DNA of 64,000 nucleotides, from the NCBI GenBank assembly GCA_023627715.1, contig JAMAHW010000044.1, positions 234,942 through 298,941 on the forward strand. The letters are read 5' to 3'. Within the stretch, counting starts at the first letter, position 1. Each line of letters begins with the position of its first letter. The notes below the pieces were generated by a model. That model was not told where the DNA came from. It did not search any database and saw nothing but the letters and a program-made list of their open reading frames with translations. The stretch comes from Periconia sp. R9002. Taxonomy: Eukaryota > Ascomycota > Dothideomycetes > Pleosporales > Periconiaceae. Position numbers and translations under genes: made by a program. Shown here in pieces: positions 32,887-43,672 of the stretch.

Positions 32887-34637
32887 GAATTGAGGAAATC
32901 GTTCCTTGTAGCTTGTGATCATTACTGTAAAAAAAATCTAGACACAGTGCACTTCTTCAACGTGGACAACCAAGTGGCCCATTGTAGTTTCCGTTTCTCT
33001 TGAAACTCACCCGATCCTCGTCAGATGCGTTAATAACCTAGTTCCTGGTTCACTAATCGGTATGTCCGGATCAGCAACCCCCGACTTTGCCGCAGCCCGC
33101 ATTGGTGGATCCTGTAAGGTAGTCCAGCAAAATGCTTGCCGAGAACAAAAATTACAGTAGTCGCCTTCAAGTTTAACTACGGGCCACCGCCAACGGGGAG
33201 CTAAGGATAGCTTTGTGTAGCGTGGAGTTAAAGCACGGAAATCATCTTGCAGCTGCAAGGATACTCTGCACTCCATAACATGAGAGTGGTTCCTCCAATC
33301 AATGGTTTTGCTATTTTGTCAATAGGTACCGTTGCTTTAGTTATGTGGATTTTAAAGCTTTATGGACAACGACCTTCCGTTCATGGCAAATACGAACTGA
33401 TAAGCGGCGCCACATATTCGCTCTGTCAGAGGAATACTCAACTAGGATGCTATTCTTCTCACCTTAGTGGCCAGACACACGGCAAAAATTCATCACATGT
33501 ACGGGGCTACGCGACGTATGAGAAACCATTACAGCATCCACTAAATTTCCTAACCAGCTCTAGGCACCTAATATAAATGGAGTCAACGCAAGATTTTCAG
33601 GCGTTCTGCGCTAAATTTGCCTTATACAGCGAGGCGTGCCAGGCGGGACGGAAGCCAGGATCTTCTTACGCGAGCATGGAGGACCCGAAAGCGCAGCCCC
33701 AGTTGTGCTTATTGCTCCGCGGTGTTTCTTCCGCGGGTCTCGGTGCCAAATAAGGGTCCGGCAGAGCGCACAGTCTCGACTCGGAAGATGTACTTACCTC
33801 GGCAATGTGGGGAGTATAGGTAGGTACTAGTGTGTGTTTTCGGTGGGCGTTTGTTCTAAACGGACAAATTTAAAATTGAAAGTTGTGAGATTAGGAAACA
33901 TTTTTTCCGGATGGAAGAACTCGGGCATAACTGTCTGTCCTTTGCACTGCTCAGTCATCATAGTTGATTATTAGATTAGTGAACACACAACATTGACGGT
34001 CAGACTCAGACACAATTTTCTAGGGTAGTAAGGCAATTTTTAAGTTTCCTGGAACTGATAAGGGGCGACTTGGTAGTTTTTCATGTACTGAACTGCCATT
34101 TCGTTCGACATGCATGGCGAAAACTGCAGGAAGAATATCTTCTACTAACCGAATATGAGCAATGGCACCAAACTTCAAAACCTGAGGTCGCGAATATTGT
34201 TGTTTTAGACAATTAACTTAATGCTAATGCTCAGGAAATTTCTACATGCACCCCCTTGTAAAATACAAGATATTGTATTGGATAACGTGATTGCAAGACG
34301 ACACAAGTGTGGCTGATAAGCGTCAGCACTAGGCTAGTAGGCGCCCAAGATCAAGGAGAGAGGGGGTTTCGGAAGCATTGATTGAATCCTTCACTTTCGC
34401 GAAATCTTGTTTCTCGTATTGTCGGGAAAGCTAAATCGCACTCCACCGATATGAGCAATCCCCACTCCGATCAAAACAGAAGCACAGGCAGCAGTTAACA
34501 AAATGTAGATGAGAGATCAAGTTGGAGAGATTGTCATTCGTGGTTCGAGCTTCCCGTAGGCCAAACTTAGATACGCTAATCTAACTTAACGCTACGTAAG
34601 GATAACCCTTACATACTGGAGAAGGAAAGAGAAGATT
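32887..34637. other. Intergenic, 1.75 kb
   Basis: No supported gene. Two odd spots: a - strand frame at 33007-33276 with some protein character (TTG-type start only) and a GC-richer island at about 33620-33830 that is open on both strands. Neither shows a family. Confidence 0.4.
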
Positions 34638-36396
34638 TTAGTTTCTGGGAGTGAACTTGCATAGCACTTTCCCTGGCTGCGCTGTGACCTGGTCCTTGAG
34701 ATCTCTCCACATGGTGTCTGGGTCGTAGCCGTCCGCGAAGCTGACGTTGTACTTCTTGAGGAAAAGGGCTGTGGTAAGGCGGAGCTCGGCATACGCGAGG
34801 ACCTTGCCAGGGCATTGACGGTGGCCTAAGAGAACTCACGGTTAGAAAATAAGTCTTAAAATGTGGAGAAATAACTGCGCAAAATGGAGTTCGTGAGAAA
34901 CATACCGAAGGAGAAAGGTCCGAATGCCCGACGGTCTTTGACGAGCTCGGGACGCGAAGTCCATCGCTCCGGAATAAAGTCATCCGCCTGCTCGAAGGCG
35001 CTTTCCTGCCTCATGATAACGTATTTGGGGGCGGTCACTTTGGTCCCTGGCGGGATGAAATGGCCGTCCACAGTCATGCCGTTGGGACCCGTCATGCGAC
35101 CATTGCCAGTCATGGCGGGAGGCATGATCCTTAACACCTCATTGATAACAGCGTTGAAGTGAGGGAGAAGTGCGAGTGCATTTGCATCCATGGTATCGAC
35201 ATTCTCGATTTCCTCCTGGATTTTCCGCATGTGCTCAGGGTACTGGCAGAGGTACCACCAAATGGCAATGAAAGCAGAGCGAGTGGTGTCGCTTGCGACA
35301 ACAACAGAGATGGTGGTACCGTGGAAGTGTTTGCTCAAGTAATCTTCGTTGGTATTACCGTCGAGCTTCTTGTATTCGTTGATGAACCAGCCAGCCATAT
35401 CAGGGGTCTTTGTCACTTCGTGGCGGCGGAAGCGGTTTGCCATTTGTTCCTTGCAGAACGCAACCATGGACATCCAGCGTTTGACATTTCCGATGAAGGG
35501 AACAAAGGCGAATCCCATCTGCGCAATCCATTGCGTATCAAGAATTGGGCCTAGGAGCCCAAGCGCGTGTTCCTGAATGATGAATGCGGGATGGGTTGCG
35601 CGATTCTTGATGGACCCAAAGTCTTGTCCAAAGACCACTTCGCCCATTACATCGAATGAGTACCAGGCCATGAGGTCATTGATATCGACGGGTTTCCCTT
35701 CATCAACAAATTTATCGACCGCACCACGCAGAGCTAAGGAGACCTTTGCGATGCGGGGTCGAAATTCGTCCATGGAGCGTTGGGAGAGTGATTGCGTCCA
35801 TGTCTTGCGGCGATCTGTGTGCTCCTGCTCATCACGAGTGAAGATAGCTGAGCTGTTTGGTCGGAGAATGTCGTAAAACGCATCTTTGGTTGTTGTGCTC
35901 TTAGGACCGTCGAGAAGTTCTATTCCATGTGGATGATAGATGGAAATCTCGTTGGGGCCTGGATTGTGTCAGTAAACGAAGAGACATCGTTCAGCGTTTT
36001 CGACGTACCAGTTCGAACGACGCTTCCGTATTTTTTATTTATCTCACGCTGGAGACGGTAATTCCTTGAGTCAAGCGCATGGTACACATGCCAGAACTTG
36101 GATAAGCCGGCGAGCTTTGGGCCGGGAAAGTTCCTCAAAGGGTGAAAGAATATACGATAAATAGCGATGCTGGTGAAAAGTGTGGTGAAGTAGATGCTTG
36201 AGCCAATGGACAAAGAATAAGTAGCTTTAACGAATGATTGCGATATCTGGTACAGAAAATAATAGGAGGCCACAGCAAGGGCAGCATGCCCCGCAACCAC
36301 CTCTCGAAGCTTCAAATGGTACTCCCCACGGATAAAGACACCATGGTGAGCTACCAACCCGAGAAGGACAGCCGTGGCTATGATTGTACTGGACAT
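34638..36396 (-). CDS. Cytochrome P450
   Basis: Three exons (36009-36396, 34906-35958, 34638-34825; introns 50 and 80 nt) encode 542 residues. The N-terminus has two to three hydrophobic segments (STIIATAVLLGLVA, AALAVASYYFLYQI, IYFTTLFTSIAIYRIF) before the proline-rich hinge 'FFHPLRNFPGPKLAG', so it is anchored in the ER. The I-helix oxygen site reads VVVASDTTRSA, the ExxR site is in 'NEVLRIMPP', 'FIPERWTSRPE' is the PERF region, and the haem loop FSFGHRQCPGK is split by intron 2 exactly after the second Gly's first base. The extra N-terminal membrane segments resemble the fungal clade around tryprostatin-type and benzoate-type hydroxylases. The substrate is unknown; it lies among other oxidoreductases and 2.6 kb from a UbiA enzyme. 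Confidence 0.94.
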
Positions 36397-37233
36397 GATG
36401 ATTTAGTGCTTGGATTCACAAGTTGGTGGCTCGCACCACATGTTAAAAACCCAAACTACGGGTTTGTAAACCACAAGGGACGGTCCCAGCTTGTCCGGAA
36501 ACTTTGACAGTCTTTCGATGGACTCGTTTTTCGGGAATCAACAACCATGTCGTGGGATGCCGGAGATGATTTGATGCGGGTCGGTCGGTTGCAGCTGAAT
36601 GTGTCTCGTTGTAAGCCATGTGCTATTCTAAGAGAACATTGGGCATAGCTCTTGTCGTATTATCACCCTGTACTACTCGAAGGATCAGGACCCCGAAGAT
36701 AGTAAGGATTCTTACTTCTAGCGCACGTAATTAGTGTTCTAGAAGCAAAGCCGAAGGCACTGGTTGTAACCACGCAGACTGCGGTAAGGGCCATGCGACA
36801 GGACTCCACCATCGGGTGAACCCTTCGTGTATGCTCCACTCCCCACCCTCGTATTAGGTTGGCATTGAGACGCAAAATGATACTGAAGATACACTTATTC
36901 AAACTACGGAGTTGGAGAACTTAGCTGACTATCGGTGACTGCTCGTAAGCGACAGCGTCGGACATGCAGACGTAACAATCTTCTTGCCATGTGGCATTGT
37001 GGGTTGTGCTCTTGGGAAGCCAATATAGAATATAAGCATGATCCCAGATGCATCTTGTGAATCCATCTTTGCGAATTCATTGGCACTTCTCTCTTACCTT
37101 AATCTCTTGGCAATTATCACCTGCATTCCTGCCCCCAATCACCCCCAACCAATCTTACAGGGAAGTCGCCTACCGTTACACCAAACGACACTGCCACGTT
37201 TCGCCAATCAAATACAACCCTTAATCAGCTACA
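36397..37233. other. Divergent intergenic between P450 and EthD genes
   Basis: This 837-bp stretch holds the promoters of two head-to-head genes; the part before 37234 is CCA/CAA-rich, typical of a 5' UTR. No gene is supported. Confidence 0.45.
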
Positions 37234-37752
37234 ATGAAGTTCCTCTCAACCTCGTGGCTCATCCCCTCATTCCTCACCATTTCAACACTTGCAATGGCTG
37301 CCTCAATCCCCGCTGCAGACGTCGCCGCCCTCCCCGTCGAGGTGCGTGCCCAGTTGGATGCCCGCGGCAACAATCAGTATTTGGTTGCTGCCTTCGAGAC
37401 GCGCAAGCCCGAACTCTCTGTGGCACAGTTCATCGACTACTACGACAACACCCATGTTCCTATCATCAAAAAGAACATGGGCAACTCGTTTCCTCTGACC
37501 CACGCACGCTACTACCTCAAGCGCCAGGCCGGTAGTGACGCACTCGTCATTTTCGGCGGCCAGCCCTCCGACTTCAACTACGATGTCATTACCATCATGA
37601 CCTTCCAGGACGAGGCGCAGTTGAATGACTTCAATACCAAATACCAGGACCCCAACATTGGCGGAAACATTAAAGCCAGCGCCGACAAGTTCATCGACAG
37701 CTCCATCCTGCGCATTATCGGTCTCGACCCTCCCCATGTGACTACCCGATAG
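37234..37752 (+). CDS. Secreted EthD-domain protein
   Basis: A single exon gives 172 residues. The N-terminus is a signal peptide (MKFLSTSWLIPSFLTISTLA, cut near MAA-SIP). The mature part is one dimeric alpha/beta-barrel (EthD) domain: 'SVAQFIDYYDNTHVPIIKKN' carries the family's F-x-x-x-Y-x-x-x-H helix, and 'FNYDVITIMTFQDEAQLNDF' and 'DSSILRIIGLDP' are core strands. EthD proteins in fungi and bacteria act as small cyclases, decarboxylases or accessory factors in aromatic pathways and are normally cytosolic, so the leader is unusual. It lies between a P450 and a UbiA-family enzyme. Enzymatic activity is unproven. Confidence 0.82.
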   Translation: MKFLSTSWLIPSFLTISTLAMAASIPAADVAALPVEVRAQLDARGNNQYLVAAFETRKPELSVAQFIDYYDNTHVPIIKKNMGNSFPLTHARYYLKRQAGSDALVIFGGQPSDFNYDVITIMTFQDEAQLNDFNTKYQDPNIGGNIKASADKFIDSSILRIIGLDPPHVTTR

Positions 37753-38092
37753 TAAGTTTATTATTGTGCATGCATCTTTCCCGCGGTGAAGCCCGAACTA
37801 ATGGGATCAGAATAGTAATGGAAAAGACTGTAAACAGTTCATCGAGACTTTGCCTTCCTGGTTACAGAAAATAGTGGGAGACAAGGCACTGAAGGATGCC
37901 TGTGCATTGCTGGATCGCATCCTCTGAAGAGTCACTCATCTGCTATGGGGGAATGCGCCTCACCTGATGAAGGAGGGTGAGGGATTTCTTAATTGGGCAG
38001 ATGTGAAGCTGCGGTGAACTGAACAGGGGCTACTAGGATGGGCATGTATGTTTAATCAATCAATTAATAGAGGTATCCACTTTGCATATGCC
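37753..38092. other. Intergenic
   Basis: 3' flank of the EthD gene; no supported feature. Confidence 0.4.
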
Positions 38093-38305
38093 CTATTTGA
38101 CTTTGAGATTGGTGGTGCACACAGAACGCCTGGCTCGGCGATCTCCAAATGCAATCTCTTCTTGAATGCTGCGGTCAAACGAAAGCGATGAGTACAAGCC
38201 TGAAACGATATGCACCACGTCCTTAGTGGCCCCCCTGGTGAATGTTAGGTGTGGTGGCCTGATATCAAGCAGACGCCAAGCATCTGGACAAAAAGCTTGA
38301 AAATC
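38093..38305 (-). pseudogene. Coding-like relic of an unknown protein
   Basis: A minus-strand frame of 70 codons without any in-frame start ends at a TAG (38093-38095). It reads like real protein: 'CPDAWRLLDIRPPHLTFTRG', then 'DVVHIVSGLYSSLSFDRS', 'IQEEIAFGDRR'. A competing reading starts at an ATG at about 38342, with a GTGAGA donor at 38309 and a CACCAG acceptor near 38236, giving a 57-residue protein with the same last 46 residues. I cannot choose between a small two-exon gene and the last exon of a lost gene. No family is recognised. Confidence 0.38.
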
Positions 38306-38964
38306 TCACGTCATATGAAATAAGGCACCCGATTCCGACATAGTGGAGAAATGATCGTTTTAGTCCTGGAGGATCAATAATCTAGCTGACACGTTTGGTC
38401 AAAGGGCGAAACTAGATCCTCTCCTAGCGGGGGTTTGTCCCGTCCGTGCGGTGGCACATGTCGCTAACCATTCACTAATCATTTTTTAGTCTCAAGTCGG
38501 CTGGACGACTAAATCGACCTTTGGCTGTATCTAGGAATTTTTGATCAATGGCTGATACTGATACGAGACTTGCGGTTTATTCCGCCTAAATCCGGTATCA
38601 TCATGCCAAAACGGTATACTGCACAGTACATTCGCTTCTAATCGAGCAGACCGGAACAAATTTCCAGATGCTGATTGATACAGCGTGAGGACGGTAGTTC
38701 GAATGGATACCTAACATATCTCAAATCATTTCTGAGTATCATTGTTTAGATAGATCATTTTGGCTAACAGGAACCTGAGCGTGGAAGCTAGTAAGAAAGA
38801 GAAAATAACGACCACAAAAAGAATTGGAAATAGAAAACAGGAAGCAAAGGAAAATACAATCGTAACGCTCAAAACTGTTCAAAAATAGCAAAATAAAAGT
38901 TATAGCATAACCATGAAACTTTTTTTTCAAGTTTCCAAAAGAACCCCCCCAAACACAAATCTGC
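38306..38964. other. Intergenic
   Basis: AT-rich 3' flank of the UbiA gene; no supported feature. Confidence 0.4.
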
Positions 38965-40068
38965 TCACCCTCGCACCCCAGAAAGCGGCGGAAGCACATA
39001 CAACACGGCCGTCCAGAAACACCAGAGCTGCCAAGTCTTACGATCCACCTTCCTATCACCGACTCGAGCTACGCATCTCCAAGCGACGTACCCACCCAGG
39101 GACATAACGCCAGCGGCCGCCGTCACCGAGCTAAACCACACCGTCGCGCACACAACGGACCAGACAAGCGTCGGCACGGCAATCGTATACGATGCCACGA
39201 CGCGTCCGAGAACAATAGGCGCGGACTTTCGACCCCTAACACGGTCACCTTCCACGTCTTTGAGATCTTGCACGTGCATGGTGGTTAATATTACACCGCT
39301 GATGAGAGCGGCCCATGCGTAGCCCAGTGGGGATATCAGGGGTGACGAGGGTGTCCGGGCAATGAGGGAAGACGATGTAAGACCCGCAGCCGTTGAGGCA
39401 GCCACTTTCATCGATCCGAGATTATAGACCCCGAATGCCGCGGCTATGACTGCGTTGCGGATGATCCAGTTGTCATCGCCGCCGCCGAGGTCGTTGTACA
39501 TCCAGGTAAGAACAGCGAGGGCACAGCCTTCGACGCCGGTATCGAGAACGTAGTGGTTGAAGGCTAGAACGAGAGGTAATGCTGCAAGAAGCCAGTATCG
39601 CATTTGCGTCTCTGTCATGCGTCCGGCGGGGATTGGTCGCCATGGTTTGTTGATCTTGTCTTCTGCGCCCGCGCTGCGCTGGTTGGCGAGGTCGAAGATC
39701 AGGAGGTTCGCCCAGTTGAAGGTCAGTGTTTTGAGGAGTGTGAAAAGGTACCATGGCCATGAGAGCGTAAGTAGTGGTGCCGTTTGGGAGGTCGATGGCA
39801 GAAGGAGAAGAGTTGATGTTGAAGCGGCGGCTATGCCAAAAACTGTGTTTGGTATCACGAATGTTGGGCTATCGTCGACGGTGAGGAGGTAGAGGTTTTG
39901 TATGAAGTCGTATGCAGTGATTGCGGTTGCGCATAATGCTTTTGGGAGTTGAGAGATGAATTCTGGAAGTGGAACAGAGACATTGTTACTCGCCGTGTGG
40001 AGCGTCTGCAATCGTTTCGCTGTTGACTCCCCATTCGTGGCCTTGGAGAGATGAATAGAGGATATCAT
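38965..40068 (-). CDS. UbiA-family prenyltransferase or UbiA-type terpene cyclase
   Basis: A single exon gives 367 residues with seven to nine hydrophobic helices, so it is an integral membrane protein. The first conserved site is 'NWANLLIFDLANQ', then 'AEDKINKPWRPIPAGRMT'. Ordinary aromatic prenyltransferases have an NDxxDxxxD motif here; this protein has DLANQ and the Asp pair is shifted into the ED-x-x-NKPxRP segment. The second site, 'DLKDVEGDRVRGRKSAPI', is a normal Asp-rich diphosphate-Mg site. This DxxNQ...ED..NKPxRP layout is found in a fungal UbiA clade that, from my knowledge of the fumagillin pathway, includes membrane-bound sesquiterpene cyclases. It could still be a prenyltransferase acting on an aromatic acceptor. 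Neighbouring P450, EthD and SDR genes suit a tailoring set. Confidence 0.87.
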   Translation of the reverse strand: MISSIHLSKATNGESTAKRLQTLHTASNNVSVPLPEFISQLPKALCATAITAYDFIQNLYLLTVDDSPTFVIPNTVFGIAAASTSTLLLLPSTSQTAPLLTLSWPWYLFTLLKTLTFNWANLLIFDLANQRSAGAEDKINKPWRPIPAGRMTETQMRYWLLAALPLVLAFNHYVLDTGVEGCALAVLTWMYNDLGGGDDNWIIRNAVIAAAFGVYNLGSMKVAASTAAGLTSSSLIARTPSSPLISPLGYAWAALISGVILTTMHVQDLKDVEGDRVRGRKSAPIVLGRVVASYTIAVPTLVWSVVCATVWFSSVTAAAGVMSLGGYVAWRCVARVGDRKVDRKTWQLWCFWTAVLYVLPPLSGVRG

Positions 40069-41712
40069 TTTGAAGCTCTCGTGCTAAGAGTGAGATGGCG
40101 GGACTCGACAATCGAGTCTACAAAATTCGTTTCTTTTGTAGGGAGCAGAAGATCGCAGTGCTCACGATCGGCTCTTGCTTGTAGATATAATTTAGGCATC
40201 ACGCCTAGGGTGTCTCGGATTTTCCGGGATTCAAAAAGAATCAAGGCAGATATCGCATGTATAAGCGTTGAGGTAATCAGGTCATTCCGGACTTCGTCTT
40301 TGTTGTCTAACCTAGCTGGTGTCTAGAATCGACGAGTCGATGGGTCGGTGGGGTCGGTAACGTTCGGATAATTGCTGTATTCTCTCAGTTGTGAAATTCT
40401 GAGCGGGATGTGGAAGTAGCATTGCTTGAAGTCAGTTTGAGATTTCATAGTTTGAGCGGAGCAAGTGCCAGATTTTCATAATGTAGCGTGGACAGCGGTA
40501 TTAGAAGTATATTAGTCCAAACTCAATCACTGCAAAATGTATGATTTTTTGCGCTCAATCAAAGTTTACATTAATAGCTACTCAGATGGAGTGGGAAAGA
40601 TTTCATCAGTCGAATACAACCAGGGGAAGGGTTTTCGATGCATTCCACACAGAGAAATTGTAACACTAGGGAGTTTTGAATATTTTGATCAAAGACTTTC
40701 GATTGCCCTAGAGCGAAACAAGGAGAAAACGGCAATCATATCAGAAAAATCCTTTCCTTCATTTTTTTCCCTATCGCTATCAATTCCAAGGATTGCTTAC
40801 AAAGTGCAATATTGCTTACAAAGTGCAATATTGCTTACAATATAACTTACAAAACGGTTCACAAAATTGATCTAGATCCTACCTTTTGTAGGCCACATGC
40901 ATCCAGCGTAGTACGGCAGATATGTACTGGTTATCACATGGCATAAGCATTTTGAGCTGCTCTGTGTGCTAGTGGCACAGCATTCCTTCTCCCATTCAAT
41001 CGTGACAAAGCACTATCGCTCGGGGAGTACGCAAATGCACTGCTCCCAGTTAGGTATAGTCAGGCATTACCCGCCATGATCTTCACCGGAACGGAAACGC
41101 CCAATTTAAACTTTCGGGGACCACAAGAAATCAGGTAGAACGCCTTACTGTAGTGTAACCCCTACAATATATAGCGAATATCCCAAAACCAGGGATGCTC
41201 GCTTTCTTTTCTTTTTTGGTTTCCGGATCTGCAGATTTTTAGGGTGGTGTTGTGTACTGGACAAGCAAGGGACGTGTCTAGTGACATATCAATGTAAGCA
41301 CTTCAGCTGACTGAATTACACATGATATGATATTATGATCAAGGTTATCGCAGTTCTTCGTATAATTTAGCCAGAATTAGAAGGTACCTGTCGCGAAATG
41401 GCTTATTATAACTCCAATTATGATGGTGTCACGTGAGGTTAATAGTTTCTGGACATCTTACGTGGAGGGGACCGCGTAATGCAGCTGCCCGAATGTAGCT
41501 TGTTCGTCGCACAATGTCTTTCACGGTCGGTGATTCGCTCTGCCGCTCCAAACAGTGAAAGACAAACACTTCTTTCCCCACTTACATAGTTGACCTCAAT
41601 TGATACTTAGCTGGCCCCAATAACCCCGCACACTCCCCATATATCTTCTCTATCCATACTCGCACCCAACCACTTCAACCCAGAAAATAAACCATCACAA
41701 ACAACGTTGGAA
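40069..41712. other. Divergent intergenic between UbiA and SDR genes
   Basis: This 1.64-kb stretch has no convincing gene. A + strand frame at 40537-40845 (102 codons from an ATG) is AT-rich and runs into a tandem repeat, so it is not called. Just before 41713 the sequence is CA/CT-rich as in fungal leaders. Confidence 0.45.
40792..40840. repeat. 19-bp tandem repeat, 2.6 copies
   Basis: The unit ATTGCTTACAAAGTGCAAT occurs exactly at 40792-40810 and 40811-40829, with a partial third copy to 40840. Each unit begins with ATTGC and ends with GCAAT, so it can also form a small hairpin. Confidence 0.85.
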
Positions 41713-42650
41713 ATGCAGCCTCCATTCCCCAGCTTCACCTCAACATGGCACAACGACACGTACGCCGCAATTGACCCTACTCAGGCAGACCTCAGCCAGA
41801 CAGGCAAAACCATCATCATAACTGGCGCAGTATGCTCCTCTTACCTACCTTCTCACATCACACAACTAACCATCACCAGGGATCAGGAATCGGCCGCCAA
41901 ACGGCCCTCTCTTTCGCCAAAGCCAACGCATGTCACATCGTGCTGATCGGCCGCACGGAGTCCACCCTCTCCGAGACAAGCGTCCTCATAACCTCAACCA
42001 ATGCCTCCACCAAGACCACCATTCACGCGGCATCCGTCACCGACGGAGCCTCCATTTCGTCTCTCGCGGCTTCCATTGGTACCTGGGACGTCCTCGTGCT
42101 AGGCGCAGCCTCCATCTCCCCGCCCGCGCTCGCCGCTCAAGCGGACCTAGCCGCCTGGTGGGACACCTACGAAGTCAACGTCAAGTCCGTGCTGCAGAAC
42201 GTGCAAGCCTTCCTCCCCACCGCAAACCCCAAGCGCGCGTGCTTATACGCGTTTGCGGCGGGCGGGTTCGTCTTCGGCGCAAAGGCAACCGCATACTTGT
42301 CCGGATACTTGACTTCGAAGATCGCGCAGAGCAAGTTGATCGAATACCTCGCCGTCGAGAACCCGAACCTGTTCGCCGTGTCCGTACACCCGGGAATGGT
42401 GGAGACCAAGATTTTCCGCGGCGCCGGGGCTGACCCAGCGAAGCTCCCCATGGATACGGAGCGTTTGCCTGCAGACTTTTTGGTGTGGTTGAGTCAAGGA
42501 GATGCTGGAAAGGTGGGGTTTTTGAACGGCAAGACGGTGTTTGCGAATTGGGATGTGGAGGAGATGGAAGGAAAGAAGAGCGAGGTTGAGGCTAATGAGG
42601 CAATGCTGACGATTGGCTTGGGGGGTTGGCCATTTGTTGGGGGAAAGTAG
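41713..42650 (+). CDS. Short-chain dehydrogenase/reductase
   Basis: Exons 41713-41829 and 41880-42650 encode 295 residues; the 50-nt intron splits the cofactor loop, joining 'KTIIITGA' to 'GSGIGRQTALSFA' to make TGAGSGIG. 'WDVLVLGAASISPP' is the NAG-type strand and 'GYLTSKIAQSKLIEYLA' holds the catalytic YxxxK. The segment before it, 'ACLYAFAAGGFVFG', has Ala/Gly where the catalytic Ser normally stands, so activity may be altered. 'FAVSVHPGMVETKIF' is the typical PG motif after the active site. Cytosolic NAD(P)-dependent oxidoreductase by family; substrate unknown. Confidence 0.88.
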
Positions 42651-43408
42651 AAATTGGTGTGATTTAACGTGTACGTAAACGATCGATACGAGCAAGAGTG
42701 ATACTTTCAGCTCGTTGTGCATCACTTGCCGCCCGCTGAAGGAGGCGGATAGGTATGCTGCAAGATGCGTCGCCACTCAAACACCCAGAGCACGCGTACA
42801 AGATAATCAGAAAACTTTCAATCTAGGCCTGGTTGTTTTGATTCTCGAGCCTCTTCACGATGGGACCCTCATCACCTCAGCATTTTTTCTTTCTTTCAGT
42901 GACCAGCATACCTCGAGTTTTCTCGTAACTTCCTGCTATATCCTATCCCCCCTTCAGCATCACAATCTCCAACACTAAACAGCTGGATGACATACCCTTT
43001 GCACGCGCGAATACTTGCGATTGCGAAACCCCTTGACTGTCCTTCCAGTCAGATAGTCCAGTTAAAACACGGAGCTTTCCCCTTCCCAACCACGATTAGA
43101 ATCAGCTATCCTGGATACAGAACGAATTGATGGTTTGTAAAGCTTGCTAGTTTTTGCATCCCGCATTTTAGAAATGCATTTACTGTGACATGGAATTTTA
43201 CGAGATATGCTAGGTACAGCATGGCCTTCCTCGCGAAAGAACCTCCCCGAGATAACCAAAAGACTTCGAAGAATCGTTTTTCCTCCTCGCCACACTTTGA
43301 ACAGCAATCGCGGCACAGCGAAAACGAACATACCGCACGTGGTTTGGCGTAGCGAGAGATAGCAATATCCAACCCATTTTCCAAGGCTACAATCGTTAAA
43401 CCGTTATC
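42651..43408. other. Intergenic
   Basis: 3' flank of the SDR gene. Frames on - at 43062-43384 overlap one another and lack support. Confidence 0.4.
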
Positions 43409-43672
43409 ATGTCTGATAGCAATAGAAGCGAGTCATCAACTGCGATTCCCGGACCTAGCTTCATTCATTGGTCGAGCAGACACTTTCAAATTAGAAGACG
43501 TCCACCTGTATGGCGATCGGCAGGCATAGAACGGGGAATACACAATGCTTTTATGTGGGTTGTAACGCGCAAAGGGAGGAGAAACGTTGCGAGGTTTCGA
43601 CGTCAACTAAGGAGGATGTTGATAAATAAGGGGAGAATGAGGATAAGAGAGGACCCAGGGGAACGCGGATAG
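43409..43672 (+). CDS. Small basic hypothetical protein (87 aa)
   Basis: The frame starts at an ATG in an acceptable context (TTATCATGT) and ends at TAG before an AT-rich flank. The product is strongly basic and arginine-rich ('RKGRRNVARFRRQLRRML'), with a polar Ser-rich start. It resembles mitochondrial or ribosomal small proteins in composition only. No family is recognised and no neighbour explains it; it could be a chance frame. Confidence 0.3.
   Translation: MSDSNRSESSTAIPGPSFIHWSSRHFQIRRRPPVWRSAGIERGIHNAFMWVVTRKGRRNVARFRRQLRRMLINKGRMRIREDPGERG

Noticed and set aside
33007..33276. 89-codon minus-strand frame with some protein character
   Set aside because: No ATG in a suitable place and no recognisable motif.
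33617..33830. GC-richer island open in several frames
   Set aside because: No frame has a family motif or a clear start; kept only as a note in the intergenic entry.
38680..38720. tRNA B-box-like GTAGTTCGAATGG
   Set aside because: No matching A-box or cloverleaf upstream.
40537..40845. 102-codon frame from an ATG
   Set aside because: AT-rich composition, no motif, and its end is made by a tandem repeat.
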